In this document: in pieces, positions 29,521 to 38,230 of the stretch
Numbering within the stretch: the stretch's first letter is position 1
Layout: each line of letters starts with the position of its first letter
Source: Lentisphaerae bacterium ADurb.BinA184
Lineage (GTDB): Bacteria; Verrucomicrobiota; Lentisphaeria; Oligosphaerales; MVZH01
DNA length: 44,718 bases
Reading direction: 5' to 3'
Assembly (NCBI GenBank): GCA_002068325.1
Contig: MVZH01000007.1
Location: forward strand, 1 to 44,718
Made by a program: the position numbers and the translations under genes
The notes under the pieces: model-generated
Told to the model about the DNA's origin: nothing
Database searches by the model: none
What the model saw: the letters and a program-made list of their open reading frames with translations, nothing else

Positions 29521-32226
29521 CTAGACCAGCTTCTCGCCGAGCAGCCGCTCGTAGATGCGCACGTACTCGCGGGTTGTGCGTTCGAGGTTGGACGTCTCCA
29601 GGCTGTCGTGCATGACGCGGGCGATCACGCGCCGGCGCACCTCGGGCGGGCAGCGGTAAAAACGCATGGCCTCCTCGCAGCCCCACCACAGGCCGCCGGT
29701 GGTGAAGTCGTTGAACACGAACCCGTTGCCGCGGTTGCCGGCGACGTCGAGGTGCTCGACGGTGTCCTTCAGCCCGCCGGTGGCCCGCACGATCGGCAGG
29801 GCGCCGTAGCGCATGCCTTCCATCTGTGGCAGCCCGCAGGGCTCGTACAGCGACGGCATGACGATGAAGTCGGCGGCCGCCTTGCCCAGCTCGCTGAGGT
29901 CGGCGTCAAACCCGGCATAGGCGATCGTGCCGTTGCTGCCGCAGCTGATGATCCCGAAGGCCCGCTCCCAGTAGGCGTCGCCGCTGCCCACGATGCCGAT
30001 CTGCAGGCCGTCGCGGCCATAGACATGGGTCAGGTGCAGGGCGATCTCCGCCAGCAGCTGCGGCCCCTTCTGCGGGTACAGCCGGTGCGGCCAGAAGAAC
30101 AGCGGCGCCTCGGGGTTGCGGCGCAGCCCCAGGCGCTCCTGGAAGGCCAGCTTGTTGGCGCGCTTGCCTTCGACGAAGTTGTCCGCGCTGTAGTTCATCC
30201 TCAGCCCCAGCGCCAGGCGCGGATCCTCGGAACCCTTGGGCGCATTGAGGATGCCCGAGGCCCGCGACATGCGCTGCTTGACCCGCAGCTCGTCGCGCAG
30301 CGGCGGCGAGATCATGTCCTGGAAGTAGCCGTTGACGATCTCCTGCAGGAAGGACGGGCTGACCGTGTTGACGTAGTCGGCGGCGCGGATGCCGCTGAGC
30401 AGGAAGTCCACCCCCAGCGTATCCCAGAAGCTGGGCACGTGGTCGGGGTGCCGCTCGAAGTACAGCTCCCGCCAGAAGCGCGAGACGTCAATGCCGCCGG
30501 ACTCCAGGTAGCGCAGGGTCTGCTTGCCCGAGTGGACGTTGTGCACGGTGAAGAGGCTGGGGATGCCGCGCACCCGCGCGGCGGCCGGGATCAGGCCGGT
30601 CATCCAGTCGTTGCAGTGCACGAGCAGCTTGCCGTGCTCGGGCATGGCCGCATCGATGATCGTGTTGATGACATTGCGCTGGAAGGCGCAGGCCCGCTGC
30701 ACAGAGCTGGCGTGCGAGCCCTCGTAGACGTTCTGCAGGTGGGAGAACGCCGAGTCCTGCACCAGATGGATGGGGTCGGAGCTGCGGAACAGGCTCATCA
30801 GGCTGTCCAGCTCCTGCTCGGAGATGTTGGCGTGGTCGCGCATCTGGCGTTCGTACTTGGGCATGGCGATGTGTACGTCCAGCCCCAGGCGCACGAGTTC
30901 GCCGACCAGCGCCGCGCTGATGTCGGCCAGCCCGCCGCCCTTGGCGCTGATGAAGCCGGCGAGGTTGCCGAAGCCCGGCGGCAGCTCGGTGACCTCGGGG
31001 GTCACCAGCAGGATGCGCGGCCGCCGTGTGCGCCGCCGCACGCCCCCCGTCGTCACCTGCGCGTTCAGCTCGTGCTCCAGGCCGCCGAGCAGCAGCGTGT
31101 AGGCCATGACCGCCTCGGTGGCGTCGCCGAAGTGGCTGAAGTACGCGTGCACCCCGCCGTCGGCCCCGTGCCGCGTCGTGCACATGTAATAGAAGTTGTC
31201 GGAGGTTCCCAGGTGCCGCCACAGCCGCAGCAGGTTCTCGTCCCCGGTTGCCTTGACCCGGCCCTCGAGCCGCTGGTAGCGCTGGAAAAGCTCCTGCTGG
31301 GCGCGGTTGCCCAGCCAGGCGTTGGTGTTGCGCCCCTCGTCGGCCCACGACGACGTCGCCAGGTCGCCGACGTCCGCCACCGGTCCGTCCACAAAGGCCT
31401 CCGCCACCTCGCTGGGATTGCGCATGAGCACGTTGGGATGCCGGGCCAGGGCGCCCGGCAGATGCGACCAGAACTCGAAGATCCCCGAGTCGGCCCACTG
31501 GTGCTCGCCGATCGCCTCGTAGTCCATCCCGACCAGCGCAAACTCGCCGTCAATCCCGGCCACCCAGCCGGCGAAATCGTCGGCGGTGAAATGCCGGGTC
31601 GTGAAACGGAACCCCAGCTCGTCGCTCAGGCCGTCGTTGCGCGGCAACACCTTGATCTTGCGCGACTTGTCGAGGAAGACGCTGTTCGGCGAATGTCCCT
31701 TGACCACGTCGCCCCGCTTCTCGCACAGGATCGCCCGGTAGCCGATCTCCCCGACCGTCCGCGCAATCGAGTTGTTGTACTGCAGCTCGGTGTTGCGGAA
31801 CGCGGTCGGCGTCACCCCGAGCAGCTCCTCCATGAGCTTGGCATGGAGCCTGACCTGCTCGCGGAACTCGGCCTTGGCGGTGTCGCGGAACAGCCCGGCC
31901 AGCGAATGGTAGTACGTCTCCGCCAGGAACTCGATCCGCCCGCTCTCCCGCGCCAGTTTCCCCAGCGCCTGGAAACTGCGTAGCAGCTCCGGGTGGAAGC
32001 GTTGGGCCTGTTCGAGCAGCGTCCCGGCCACGCTCAGGCAGATGCGGAAGTTGGGATGCTCGCGCACCAGCCGGGCGAACAGGGCGTTGGCCGGCAGGTA
32101 GCACTTGGCCGCCACCTTCTCGATCACCTGGCGGTCCAGCTTGTCGTCGAACGGCGCCGACAGGCGCGGATCCTTGCGCAGGCGCCGCGGCTGATGGGCC
32201 TGGAAGTAGATTGTGAAGTAGCTCAT
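29521..32226 (-). CDS. GH57 family protein fused to glycogen synthase (GT5)
   Basis: A 901-residue fusion. Residues 1-~390 are a GH57 domain: YFQAHQPRRL (motif 1), ETYYHSLAGLF, TAFRNTELQYNN (likely nucleophile Glu147), and VGMDYEAIGEHQW (likely acid Asp235). Residues ~400-901 are a GT5 glycogen/starch synthase: the ADP-glucose loop ISAKGGGLADISAAL near 429, the VHCNDWMTG segment, and the catalytic MPSLYEPCGLPQMEG region near the end. Together these would remodel and extend alpha-glucan, so it is probably a glycogen metabolism enzyme. GGAAGGACG precedes ATG 32226. The kinase/NtrC gene begins 22 bases after its stop on the same strand. Confidence 0.88.
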   Translation of the reverse strand: MSYFTIYFQAHQPRRLRKDPRLSAPFDDKLDRQVIEKVAAKCYLPANALFARLVREHPNFRICLSVAGTLLEQAQRFHPELLRSFQALGKLARESGRIEFLAETYYHSLAGLFRDTAKAEFREQVRLHAKLMEELLGVTPTAFRNTELQYNNSIARTVGEIGYRAILCEKRGDVVKGHSPNSVFLDKSRKIKVLPRNDGLSDELGFRFTTRHFTADDFAGWVAGIDGEFALVGMDYEAIGEHQWADSGIFEFWSHLPGALARHPNVLMRNPSEVAEAFVDGPVADVGDLATSSWADEGRNTNAWLGNRAQQELFQRYQRLEGRVKATGDENLLRLWRHLGTSDNFYYMCTTRHGADGGVHAYFSHFGDATEAVMAYTLLLGGLEHELNAQVTTGGVRRRTRRPRILLVTPEVTELPPGFGNLAGFISAKGGGLADISAALVGELVRLGLDVHIAMPKYERQMRDHANISEQELDSLMSLFRSSDPIHLVQDSAFSHLQNVYEGSHASSVQRACAFQRNVINTIIDAAMPEHGKLLVHCNDWMTGLIPAAARVRGIPSLFTVHNVHSGKQTLRYLESGGIDVSRFWRELYFERHPDHVPSFWDTLGVDFLLSGIRAADYVNTVSPSFLQEIVNGYFQDMISPPLRDELRVKQRMSRASGILNAPKGSEDPRLALGLRMNYSADNFVEGKRANKLAFQERLGLRRNPEAPLFFWPHRLYPQKGPQLLAEIALHLTHVYGRDGLQIGIVGSGDAYWERAFGIISCGSNGTIAYAGFDADLSELGKAAADFIVMPSLYEPCGLPQMEGMRYGALPIVRATGGLKDTVEHLDVAGNRGNGFVFNDFTTGGLWWGCEEAMRFYRCPPEVRRRVIARVMHDSLETSNLERTTREYVRIYERLLGEKLV

Positions 32227-32290
32227 GATGTAGCGTCCTTCCACGCGCGGCTGCGGAGTCCGCAAACTCGATACCCAAGCCATCGGAGGC

Positions 32291-32508
32291 GGCCCGGCCG
32301 CGTCACCTCTGCCACGCCCTGCTGCTCCCGACCGTTGTCTGCTATCTGCGGTCTGCTATCTGCTATCTGCGATCTGCTACTTGCGATCTGCTATCCGGCC
32401 CGGCCGTGTCACCTCTGCTCCGCCCTGCTGCTCCCGACCGTTGTCTGCTATCTGCGATCTGCTATCTGCTATCTGCGATCTGCTGTCCGGCCCGGCCGCG
32501 TCACCTCA
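32291..32508. repeat. Tandem ~100-base repeat carrying TGCTATC-type heptamer arrays
   Basis: Two units begin with GGCCCGGCCG at 32291 and 32397, and a third partial unit at 32489-32508 runs over the end of argC. Each full unit has a ~48-base unique part (including GTCACCTCTGC and CCTGCTGCTCCCGACCG) followed by a heptamer array: eight copies of CTGCTAT/CTGCGAT-type heptamers at 32339-32394 and six at 32445-32486. The two-heptamer difference accounts exactly for the 106 versus 92-base unit lengths. The GGCCCGGCCGCGTCACCTC part appears to derive from the argC 3' end. The 32227-32500 gap holds no gene. Confidence 0.8.
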
Positions 32509-33529
32509 GCCCGCACCCCTCCTCGAACCCGCACAGGATGTTCATGCACTGCACGGCCTGGCCCGAGGCGCCCTTGGTCAGGTTGTCAATGGCGCTGGAG
32601 AGGATCAGCCGCCCGGTGTGCGCGTCCAGCGTCCAGCCGATTTCGCACATGTTGGTGTAGGTGACGTGCTTGGTGTCGGCCAGCCCCCCCGGGCCGAGCA
32701 GGCGGACGAACGGCTCGGCCGCGTACGCCGCCTGCATCGCCGCCGTCACCTGTTCGACCGCCAGCCCCGCCTTCGGCTGCAGGACGATGGTGGAATGGAT
32801 GCCGCGGTTGACCGGCACCAGGTGCGGCAGGAAGTTCATCGCCAGGGCGGGGATCCCGGCCGCCGCCGCCAGCTCCTGCTCGATCTCGGGCAGGTGCCGG
32901 TGCCCGGTCACCGCGTACGGCCGCACGCTCTCGTTGCATTCGGGGAAGATGTATGGCAGGTCCACCTTGCGCCCCGCCCCGCTCACCCCGCTCAGGCTGG
33001 CCGCCACGATCCCGCCGGTCTCGACCAGCCCCGCCGCCAGCACCGCCGCCGCCGGCAGGATGATGCTGGTCGGATAGCAGCCCGGGCAGGCGATCAGCCG
33101 CGCCCCCCGGATGGCGGCGCGATAGCGCTCGGGCAGCCCGTACACCGCCGTCTTCAAGAGCGCCGGCGAGGGATGCTCCTCCTTGTAGTACTTCTTGTAG
33201 ACGGCGGCGTCGCGCAGCCGGAAGTCGGCGCTGATGTCAATCACCTTGACCCCGGCCTCCAGCAGCGGCATCGCGTATTCGCTGGCCGTGCCGTGCGGCA
33301 GCGCCAGGAAGGCCACGTCGGCGCAGGCGGCGATCCGCGCCACGTCCGGCGCGACAAACCGCAACGCCGACTCGGCAAAGCGCGGGAACACCCGGCCGAC
33401 CGGCTCACCCGCATTCTGCCGCGAGGTGATGCAGGTCACCTCCACCCCGGCATGCCGCAACAGCAGCCGCAGCAGTTCCTCGCCCGAGTACCCCGACGCC
33501 CCGAGGATGGCAACGCGCATCTTTTCCAT
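32501..33529 (-). CDS. argC: N-acetyl-gamma-glutamyl-phosphate reductase
   Basis: ArgC makes N-acetylglutamate semialdehyde in arginine synthesis, using NADPH. The 342-residue protein opens with the dinucleotide-binding motif VAILGASGYSGEELLRLL, has the catalytic Cys151 in CPGCYPTS, the GHRHLPEIEQEL helix with its conserved His, and the C-terminal DNLTKGASGQAVQCMN. Length and motifs are complete. No other arginine gene lies in the window. Its 3' end overlaps the last partial unit of the heptamer-bearing tandem repeat, and the protein ends EEGCGLR. Confidence 0.95.
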   Translation of the reverse strand: MEKMRVAILGASGYSGEELLRLLLRHAGVEVTCITSRQNAGEPVGRVFPRFAESALRFVAPDVARIAACADVAFLALPHGTASEYAMPLLEAGVKVIDISADFRLRDAAVYKKYYKEEHPSPALLKTAVYGLPERYRAAIRGARLIACPGCYPTSIILPAAAVLAAGLVETGGIVAASLSGVSGAGRKVDLPYIFPECNESVRPYAVTGHRHLPEIEQELAAAAGIPALAMNFLPHLVPVNRGIHSTIVLQPKAGLAVEQVTAAMQAAYAAEPFVRLLGPGGLADTKHVTYTNMCEIGWTLDAHTGRLILSSAIDNLTKGASGQAVQCMNILCGFEEGCGLR

Positions 33530-33921
33530 CTGGTGCCCTGTCTCCCAATCTCAGACCCCGGCCGTGCAGCCTTTCGGCCTTCCAGGTGTCAGGGCCGGCT
33601 GGCCGGTAATGTAGCCTGCCAAGGGGGATTGGGGAGGGGAGGCCAGCAAGAGCGGGGCGCGGCAAGCGTGTCGAGGAGGGCTTCTCTCCGTGCGCCCTGT
33701 CGTCTCCCCGTCAGCGGCACGATCCCCGTGCCTGCCGGCCGCCCAGCTTCCAGCCGCCTGTCAGGCCACGCGGCCGCCCGCCGTGGTTTGCCATGGGCGT
33801 TCCCGCGGGGTACGTTGCCCGTCGTTTCCGGCGACGAGGACGGCGCACTTGGCGGCGGCCTCCGCCCGCCCGGCGACACTCGACTCGCCGGGACGACAGA
33901 CAGACGTGGGAAGGACGTGCG
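33530..33921. other. Divergent intergenic region
   Basis: This 392-base region separates argC (minus) from the alpha-galactosidase (plus). I see no gene and no clear promoter of either sigma class. It contains one short hairpin, GGCACG-ATCCC-CGTGCC at 33716-33732. The frame of the downstream gene is open to 33793, but the sequence before ATG 33922 is Arg-rich and unlike the family. Confidence 0.4.
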
Positions 33922-36018
33922 ATGACGACCCGGATCACCGAACTGCAGGAGCCGCAGCGCGGCTGGCGCTACCACTCGGGCACCACGGTCTACACCGAGC
34001 GTTTCCGCGACGGCCGCCTGATCGCGGCGTCGTTGCAGGACACCGGGATCCCCTGCCACGCCCGGGACGAGGATCCGTCCACCCCCGCGTTCGACCTGCA
34101 GGTGGATGGGGAGTCCCTGGCCTTCGGCTGGGACGTGGCCGGTTCCACCCTCACCGGCGAGGGCACCGACGCACCCGGCACCTGCCTGCGGCTGCGTCAT
34201 GGGCTCAAACCCGTTGACCTGGAGATCGTCACCCAGGCCGGTGGCGACGGCTTCCTGCGGCGGCGCATGCGGTTGACCAACACCTCGAAGACCGCGACGC
34301 TCGGGCTGACGGCGGTGACCCCCCTGGCCGGCGTGCTGTGGCCGATGCAGGACGCCCTGCGCGAGAACCTGCACGACTCGGGCGGCGTCCCTTACCGCGT
34401 CGGCTGGATGCAGGACGTCGAGTGGGGGAACGAAGGCAACTTCCAGTGGCAGGACGTGCCGCTGAACACCGAGCTGGCCTTTGGTTCGCGGCGCGGCCGC
34501 AGCGGGCACACCACGCCCTTCGCGGTGGCTCACAACAGCGTCTACGGCGGCTACCTCGTCCTCGGCCTGTCCTGGTCGGCCAACTGGCGGATGAGTTTCC
34601 TGTGCGACTACTCGCGGAACGGGTCGAGCCGTCTGCTCTTCACGGCGGCCCCGGCGGCGCCCGCCCCCATGCGGCTGCTCGGCCCGGGCGAGAGCGTGGC
34701 GCTCCCGGAGGTGCACTTCGGGCTGAACCACGAGGGCTTCGACGAGGCCGTGCAGTCCTGGCACGCCTACCTGCGGCGGCACGTGCTCCGCCGGGTCGGC
34801 GACGGCCGGCAGCCGGTGATCTACAACCACTGGGGCTACATGGAACACGAGATGAGCGAGGACGGCCTGCGGCGCGAGATTGACACCGCCGCCGCCATCG
34901 GCGCCGAGCTGTTCATGGTGGACGCCGGCTGGTACGCCGACGCCAACACGCCCTGGTGGGAGACCACCGGCAACTGGCAGGCCGGAAACCGCCTGCCGCA
35001 CGACCTCTTTCCGGTCTTCGACTACGCCCGCGGCAAAGGGCTGCAATGCGGCCTGTGGGTGGAGATCGAGAGTGCCGGCAAGGCCTCGAAGCTGGCCGCC
35101 GAACACCCGGACTGGTTCATCACGCGCTACGGCAAGCCGGTCGAGCGCGTCCTCGATCTGGCCAAGCCGGCCGTGCGCGAATACGTCGAGAGCACCATCC
35201 TGCGCCTGATCGAACGCTACCGGCTGGACATGTTCCGGCTCGACTACAACCTCGACGCCTGGGAGGGCGGCTTCAACCCCCGCGACGGACGCCAGGAGAA
35301 CACCCTCTGGCGGCACGTCGAGGCTATCTACGCCATCTTCGACCGCGTCCGCGAGCGCTTCCCCGACCTGCAGCTGGAGAACTGCTCCAGCGGCGGCGGC
35401 CGCACCGACCTCGGGCTGAACAGCCGCTTCACCACCGCCTGGATCTCTGATTGGATGCGGATGCCGCGCACGGTCCGCATCCTCAACGGCATGTCCATGG
35501 CCCTGCCGCCGGACATGCTCAACCGCCTGTTCGGCGTCGCCATGAACGGCAGCTCACGCGGCAACCCGGAGACCCAGTTGCAGGCGATCCTGCTGGCGCA
35601 CCCGACGGTCTCGGGACTCACCCCCACCCTGGCCGAGGCGAACCCCGAGCTGCTGCGGCTGGTGAGGAAGTACCTGGACATCTACAAGGCGTTCATCCGG
35701 CCGTTCCACCGCGAGGCCCGGGTCTACCATCATACGCCGGTGCTGCCGGGGGCCGACGGCGCCGGCTGGTGCGTGCTGGAATATGCCTCGGCCGACCGCC
35801 GCCGCGCGGTCGCCGGCGTGTTCCGCCTGGTCAATGCCGACGCCGACGAATACCGCCTGCGCCTTCGCGGCGTCGATCCCGCCCGGCGCTACCGCATCAC
35901 CATCGAACCCGGCGGCCTGACCACCGCGGCGGACGGCCTCGCACTCCTGCAGCAGGGCCTGACGGTCCGGCTCGACACCCCGTTGAGTTCGCGGCTCCTG
36001 CTCTGTGAGGCCGAATGA
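33922..36018 (+). CDS. Alpha-galactosidase (GH36-like)
   Basis: A 698-residue cytoplasmic glycoside hydrolase that should release alpha-linked galactose. An N-terminal beta-sandwich (to ~280) precedes a TIM barrel with GAELFMVDAGWY, the nucleophile in MFRLDYNLD (Asp441), the LENCSSGGGRTDLG loop, and the acid/base in TAWISDWMRMP (Asp510), followed by a C-terminal beta domain. These are GH36/melibiase signatures. No signal peptide is visible, so the substrate is likely imported oligosaccharide. GGGAAGGACG precedes ATG 33922. It begins a run of three glycoside hydrolases on the plus strand. Confidence 0.85.
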   Translation: MTTRITELQEPQRGWRYHSGTTVYTERFRDGRLIAASLQDTGIPCHARDEDPSTPAFDLQVDGESLAFGWDVAGSTLTGEGTDAPGTCLRLRHGLKPVDLEIVTQAGGDGFLRRRMRLTNTSKTATLGLTAVTPLAGVLWPMQDALRENLHDSGGVPYRVGWMQDVEWGNEGNFQWQDVPLNTELAFGSRRGRSGHTTPFAVAHNSVYGGYLVLGLSWSANWRMSFLCDYSRNGSSRLLFTAAPAAPAPMRLLGPGESVALPEVHFGLNHEGFDEAVQSWHAYLRRHVLRRVGDGRQPVIYNHWGYMEHEMSEDGLRREIDTAAAIGAELFMVDAGWYADANTPWWETTGNWQAGNRLPHDLFPVFDYARGKGLQCGLWVEIESAGKASKLAAEHPDWFITRYGKPVERVLDLAKPAVREYVESTILRLIERYRLDMFRLDYNLDAWEGGFNPRDGRQENTLWRHVEAIYAIFDRVRERFPDLQLENCSSGGGRTDLGLNSRFTTAWISDWMRMPRTVRILNGMSMALPPDMLNRLFGVAMNGSSRGNPETQLQAILLAHPTVSGLTPTLAEANPELLRLVRKYLDIYKAFIRPFHREARVYHHTPVLPGADGAGWCVLEYASADRRRAVAGVFRLVNADADEYRLRLRGVDPARRYRITIEPGGLTTAADGLALLQQGLTVRLDTPLSSRLLLCEAE

Positions 36019-36125
36019 CGCGGCCGCCTGCCCCAAGGTTCGCGGACGGCGGCTGACCCCGGCTGCGCCGCCGCCCCGGCCCCCACCCAGGTGTCTGACA
36101 TCTGACACTTCAACCCGAGATCTCC

Positions 36126-37799
36126 ATGCACACCCAAGTCCGCCTCCACCACGGTGCGCCGACACTGTTCATTGACGACCGGCCTGACACCGGGCTGATG
36201 CTCTATCACAACAACGTCGAGCGGGGTCACGACGAAATTGCGGACTTCGCAGACGCGGGCATCCATCTGCTCACGACGGGCGTCGGCTCGACGGCCAGCA
36301 TGAGCTTCGCCGAGATCGACAGCAGGATGGCGCTCATCCTTGCCGCGAACCCGCGCGCCCTCGTGCTCACCCGGCTGTGGCTGGGGCCTCCGCAGGACTG
36401 GGCCGCCGCCAACCCCGACGAAATGGCCGTCCACTACGACCCTTGCCTCGGCCAGCGCGTTGAGTCGGAGTACCGCATCGTCTCCTTCGCCTCGGCGAAG
36501 TGGCGGGCCGAGATGGGCGAGCGGATGCAGAGGCTGATCCGCTACTGCGAAGAGCGGTACGGTGAGCATTTCCTCGGCTACCATCTGGCCGCCGGGGAGT
36601 GCGGCGAATGGAGCTACGCCTGGCGCAACTACACGCAGAGCGATTACAGCCCCGCGCAGGTGCGGGCCTTCCGGGCGTGGCGGCACGACCCCGCGGCCGA
36701 CATCCCGCGCGACTGGCGGCGCCCGGCCGGCAGCGACGGACGGCTCGACCCGACCCGTGATCCGCTCCTCGGCGACTACCTGCGCTTCCATTCCCACGTC
36801 GTGGCCGAGGCCGTCTGCCACTTCGCCCGCCTCGCCAAGGAGGAATTGCGGCGGCTGGGCCGCGAGAAGATCGTCGCCGTCTTCTACGGCTACCACTTCA
36901 CGCCCCCCGGCAACCCGAGCGCGTTCTTCAACTCCGGCCATCATGCCTTGGCGCAGGTGCTGGCCTCGCCCGACGTGGACGTGCTGTGCGCGCCGTACTC
37001 CTACTTCCGGCGCGAGGCCGGCGGCACCTACTACTCGCAGCTCGTCGCCGGCAGCGCCCGCCTCCACGGCAAGCTCTACTACAGCGAGGAGGACACCGTC
37101 ACCCACGTCGTGCCCGCGCACCCCTACCGCTACCATTGCCCGGACCGGTGGACGACGGAGAACGTGATCCGCCGCAACATCCTCGGGGCGCTGCGTGACG
37201 GGGGCACGAGCTGGTACATGGACTGGTTCGGACAGAACTGGTACCGCGACGAGGCCCTGATGCAGTCCATCGCCGCCACCCAGCGCCTCGCGCGGGAACG
37301 CCTCGCGTTCGACAACACCAGCGTGGCCCAGATCGCCGTGATCGCCGACGAAACCATCGCCACCCGCCTCTATCACGACCCCGAGCTCATCAACCGTTGG
37401 ACCCTCGAACGCCTCCCCGACCTCTGGCGCATCGGCGCGCCTCTCGACGTGTTCCTCAAGACCGACCTGCCGCTCCTCGACCGCCGCCAGTACCGCCTGA
37501 TCATCGAACTGGACCGCGAACCCGCCGGCACGGTTGACGACTGGCGCCGGACGGCGCGGGCGGCCGGCGTCCATCTCTACACCGATGCCGGCGACCAGGT
37601 CCTGGCCGAGAAGGAGCTGCTGACGTTGCACGCCGCCCGCGACGGCGAACGACGGATTCTGCTGCCCCGGCGCTGTCGTGTGCAGGACGCCTTCACCGGG
37701 GAGGCCGTTCTCACCGCGGGCACGGAATTCACGGTCAGCCTTCCGAGTGGCGCCACGGCGGTGTGGCGGCTCAGCCCGGCAGTGCAACAAGGGGACTGA
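36126..37799 (+). CDS. Putative glycoside hydrolase, TIM-barrel (GH42-like clan A)
   Basis: A 557-residue protein without a signal peptide. A TIM-barrel layout like that of GH42 and related clan A enzymes is suggested by two well separated Glu-bearing strand ends: GYHLAAGECGEWSY (about residue 158) and LYYSEEDTVTH (about residue 320), which could be acid/base and nucleophile. A Rossmann-like beta-galactosidase trimerisation-type segment (AQIAVIADETIATRLY) and a small C-terminal beta domain follow. The exact family is not clear to me; beta-galactosidase-like activity is inference. It lies 107 bases after the alpha-galactosidase gene. The ATG has only a weak ribosome site (CGAGATCTCC). Confidence 0.6.
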   Translation: MHTQVRLHHGAPTLFIDDRPDTGLMLYHNNVERGHDEIADFADAGIHLLTTGVGSTASMSFAEIDSRMALILAANPRALVLTRLWLGPPQDWAAANPDEMAVHYDPCLGQRVESEYRIVSFASAKWRAEMGERMQRLIRYCEERYGEHFLGYHLAAGECGEWSYAWRNYTQSDYSPAQVRAFRAWRHDPAADIPRDWRRPAGSDGRLDPTRDPLLGDYLRFHSHVVAEAVCHFARLAKEELRRLGREKIVAVFYGYHFTPPGNPSAFFNSGHHALAQVLASPDVDVLCAPYSYFRREAGGTYYSQLVAGSARLHGKLYYSEEDTVTHVVPAHPYRYHCPDRWTTENVIRRNILGALRDGGTSWYMDWFGQNWYRDEALMQSIAATQRLARERLAFDNTSVAQIAVIADETIATRLYHDPELINRWTLERLPDLWRIGAPLDVFLKTDLPLLDRRQYRLIIELDREPAGTVDDWRRTARAAGVHLYTDAGDQVLAEKELLTLHAARDGERRILLPRRCRVQDAFTGEAVLTAGTEFTVSLPSGATAVWRLSPAVQQGD

Positions 37800-37855
37800 T
37801 CATCTCGAAAGCCTCAAGGCCATCTCCTTGGAGCCGGCGGACTCCGCCGGTCATC

Positions 37856-37911
37856 TCGTGGGTCGTGGGTCGTGGGTCGTGGATCGTGGATCGTGGATCG
37901 TGGAGCGTGGA
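37856..37911. repeat. Heptamer array TCGTGGG/TCGTGGA
   Basis: Eight heptamers in a row: three TCGTGGG (37856-37876), four TCGTGGA (37877-37904) and one GCGTGGA. Degenerate versions continue to about 37985 (GTCGTGGATTGTGAATCGTGG). It lies in the 431-base gene-free gap between two glycoside hydrolase genes. Its length equals the eight-heptamer array at 32339-32394, though the unit sequence differs. Confidence 0.8.
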
Positions 37912-37986
37912 GCGGGCGGTCCCCGCCGGTGATGCCGATCACCGGTCACCGATGCCCCGTGGGGTCGTGGATTGTGAATCGTGGGA

Positions 37987-38031
37987 GGCCCCAGAGGGGC
38001 CGGGGTCTGTAGCCCCCGGTGCAACCGGGGG
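37987..38031. repeat. Paired intergenic hairpins
   Basis: GGCCCC (37987-37992) pairs with GGGGCC (37996-38001), and CCCCCGGT (38013-38020) pairs perfectly with ACCGGGGG (38024-38031) around a GCA loop. The stretch lies between the glycoside hydrolase genes just after the heptamer array and looks like a REP-type palindromic unit. No gene is supported in 37800-38206. Confidence 0.5.
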
Positions 38032-38230
38032 GGAGCCCGGTCACTCCATGCGGGGCGCCCCAAGGCGGGCGCGGGTGGGTGGCGGCCACTCCGCGCCGGG
38101 GCTTGCGGGGTTCGCAAATCGGCGGCGCGGGATTACAGTCGGCGTCGTTCAGGCTCGCGCGGCCCGCCCGTCGGGCGCGGGGCGCGGTTCAGGCAACGAC
38201 CGGAGCATGTCAGGAGAAACGAGGCACGCC

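Noticed and set aside
29125-31983. Plus-strand open frame of 952 residues
   Set aside because: It is antisense to the kinase/NtrC and GH57-GT5 genes and has the biased composition of a shadow frame.
32339-32486. CRISPR or coding heptad repeat
   Set aside because: Seven-base units without spacers, and the frames through them are not continuous with any gene.
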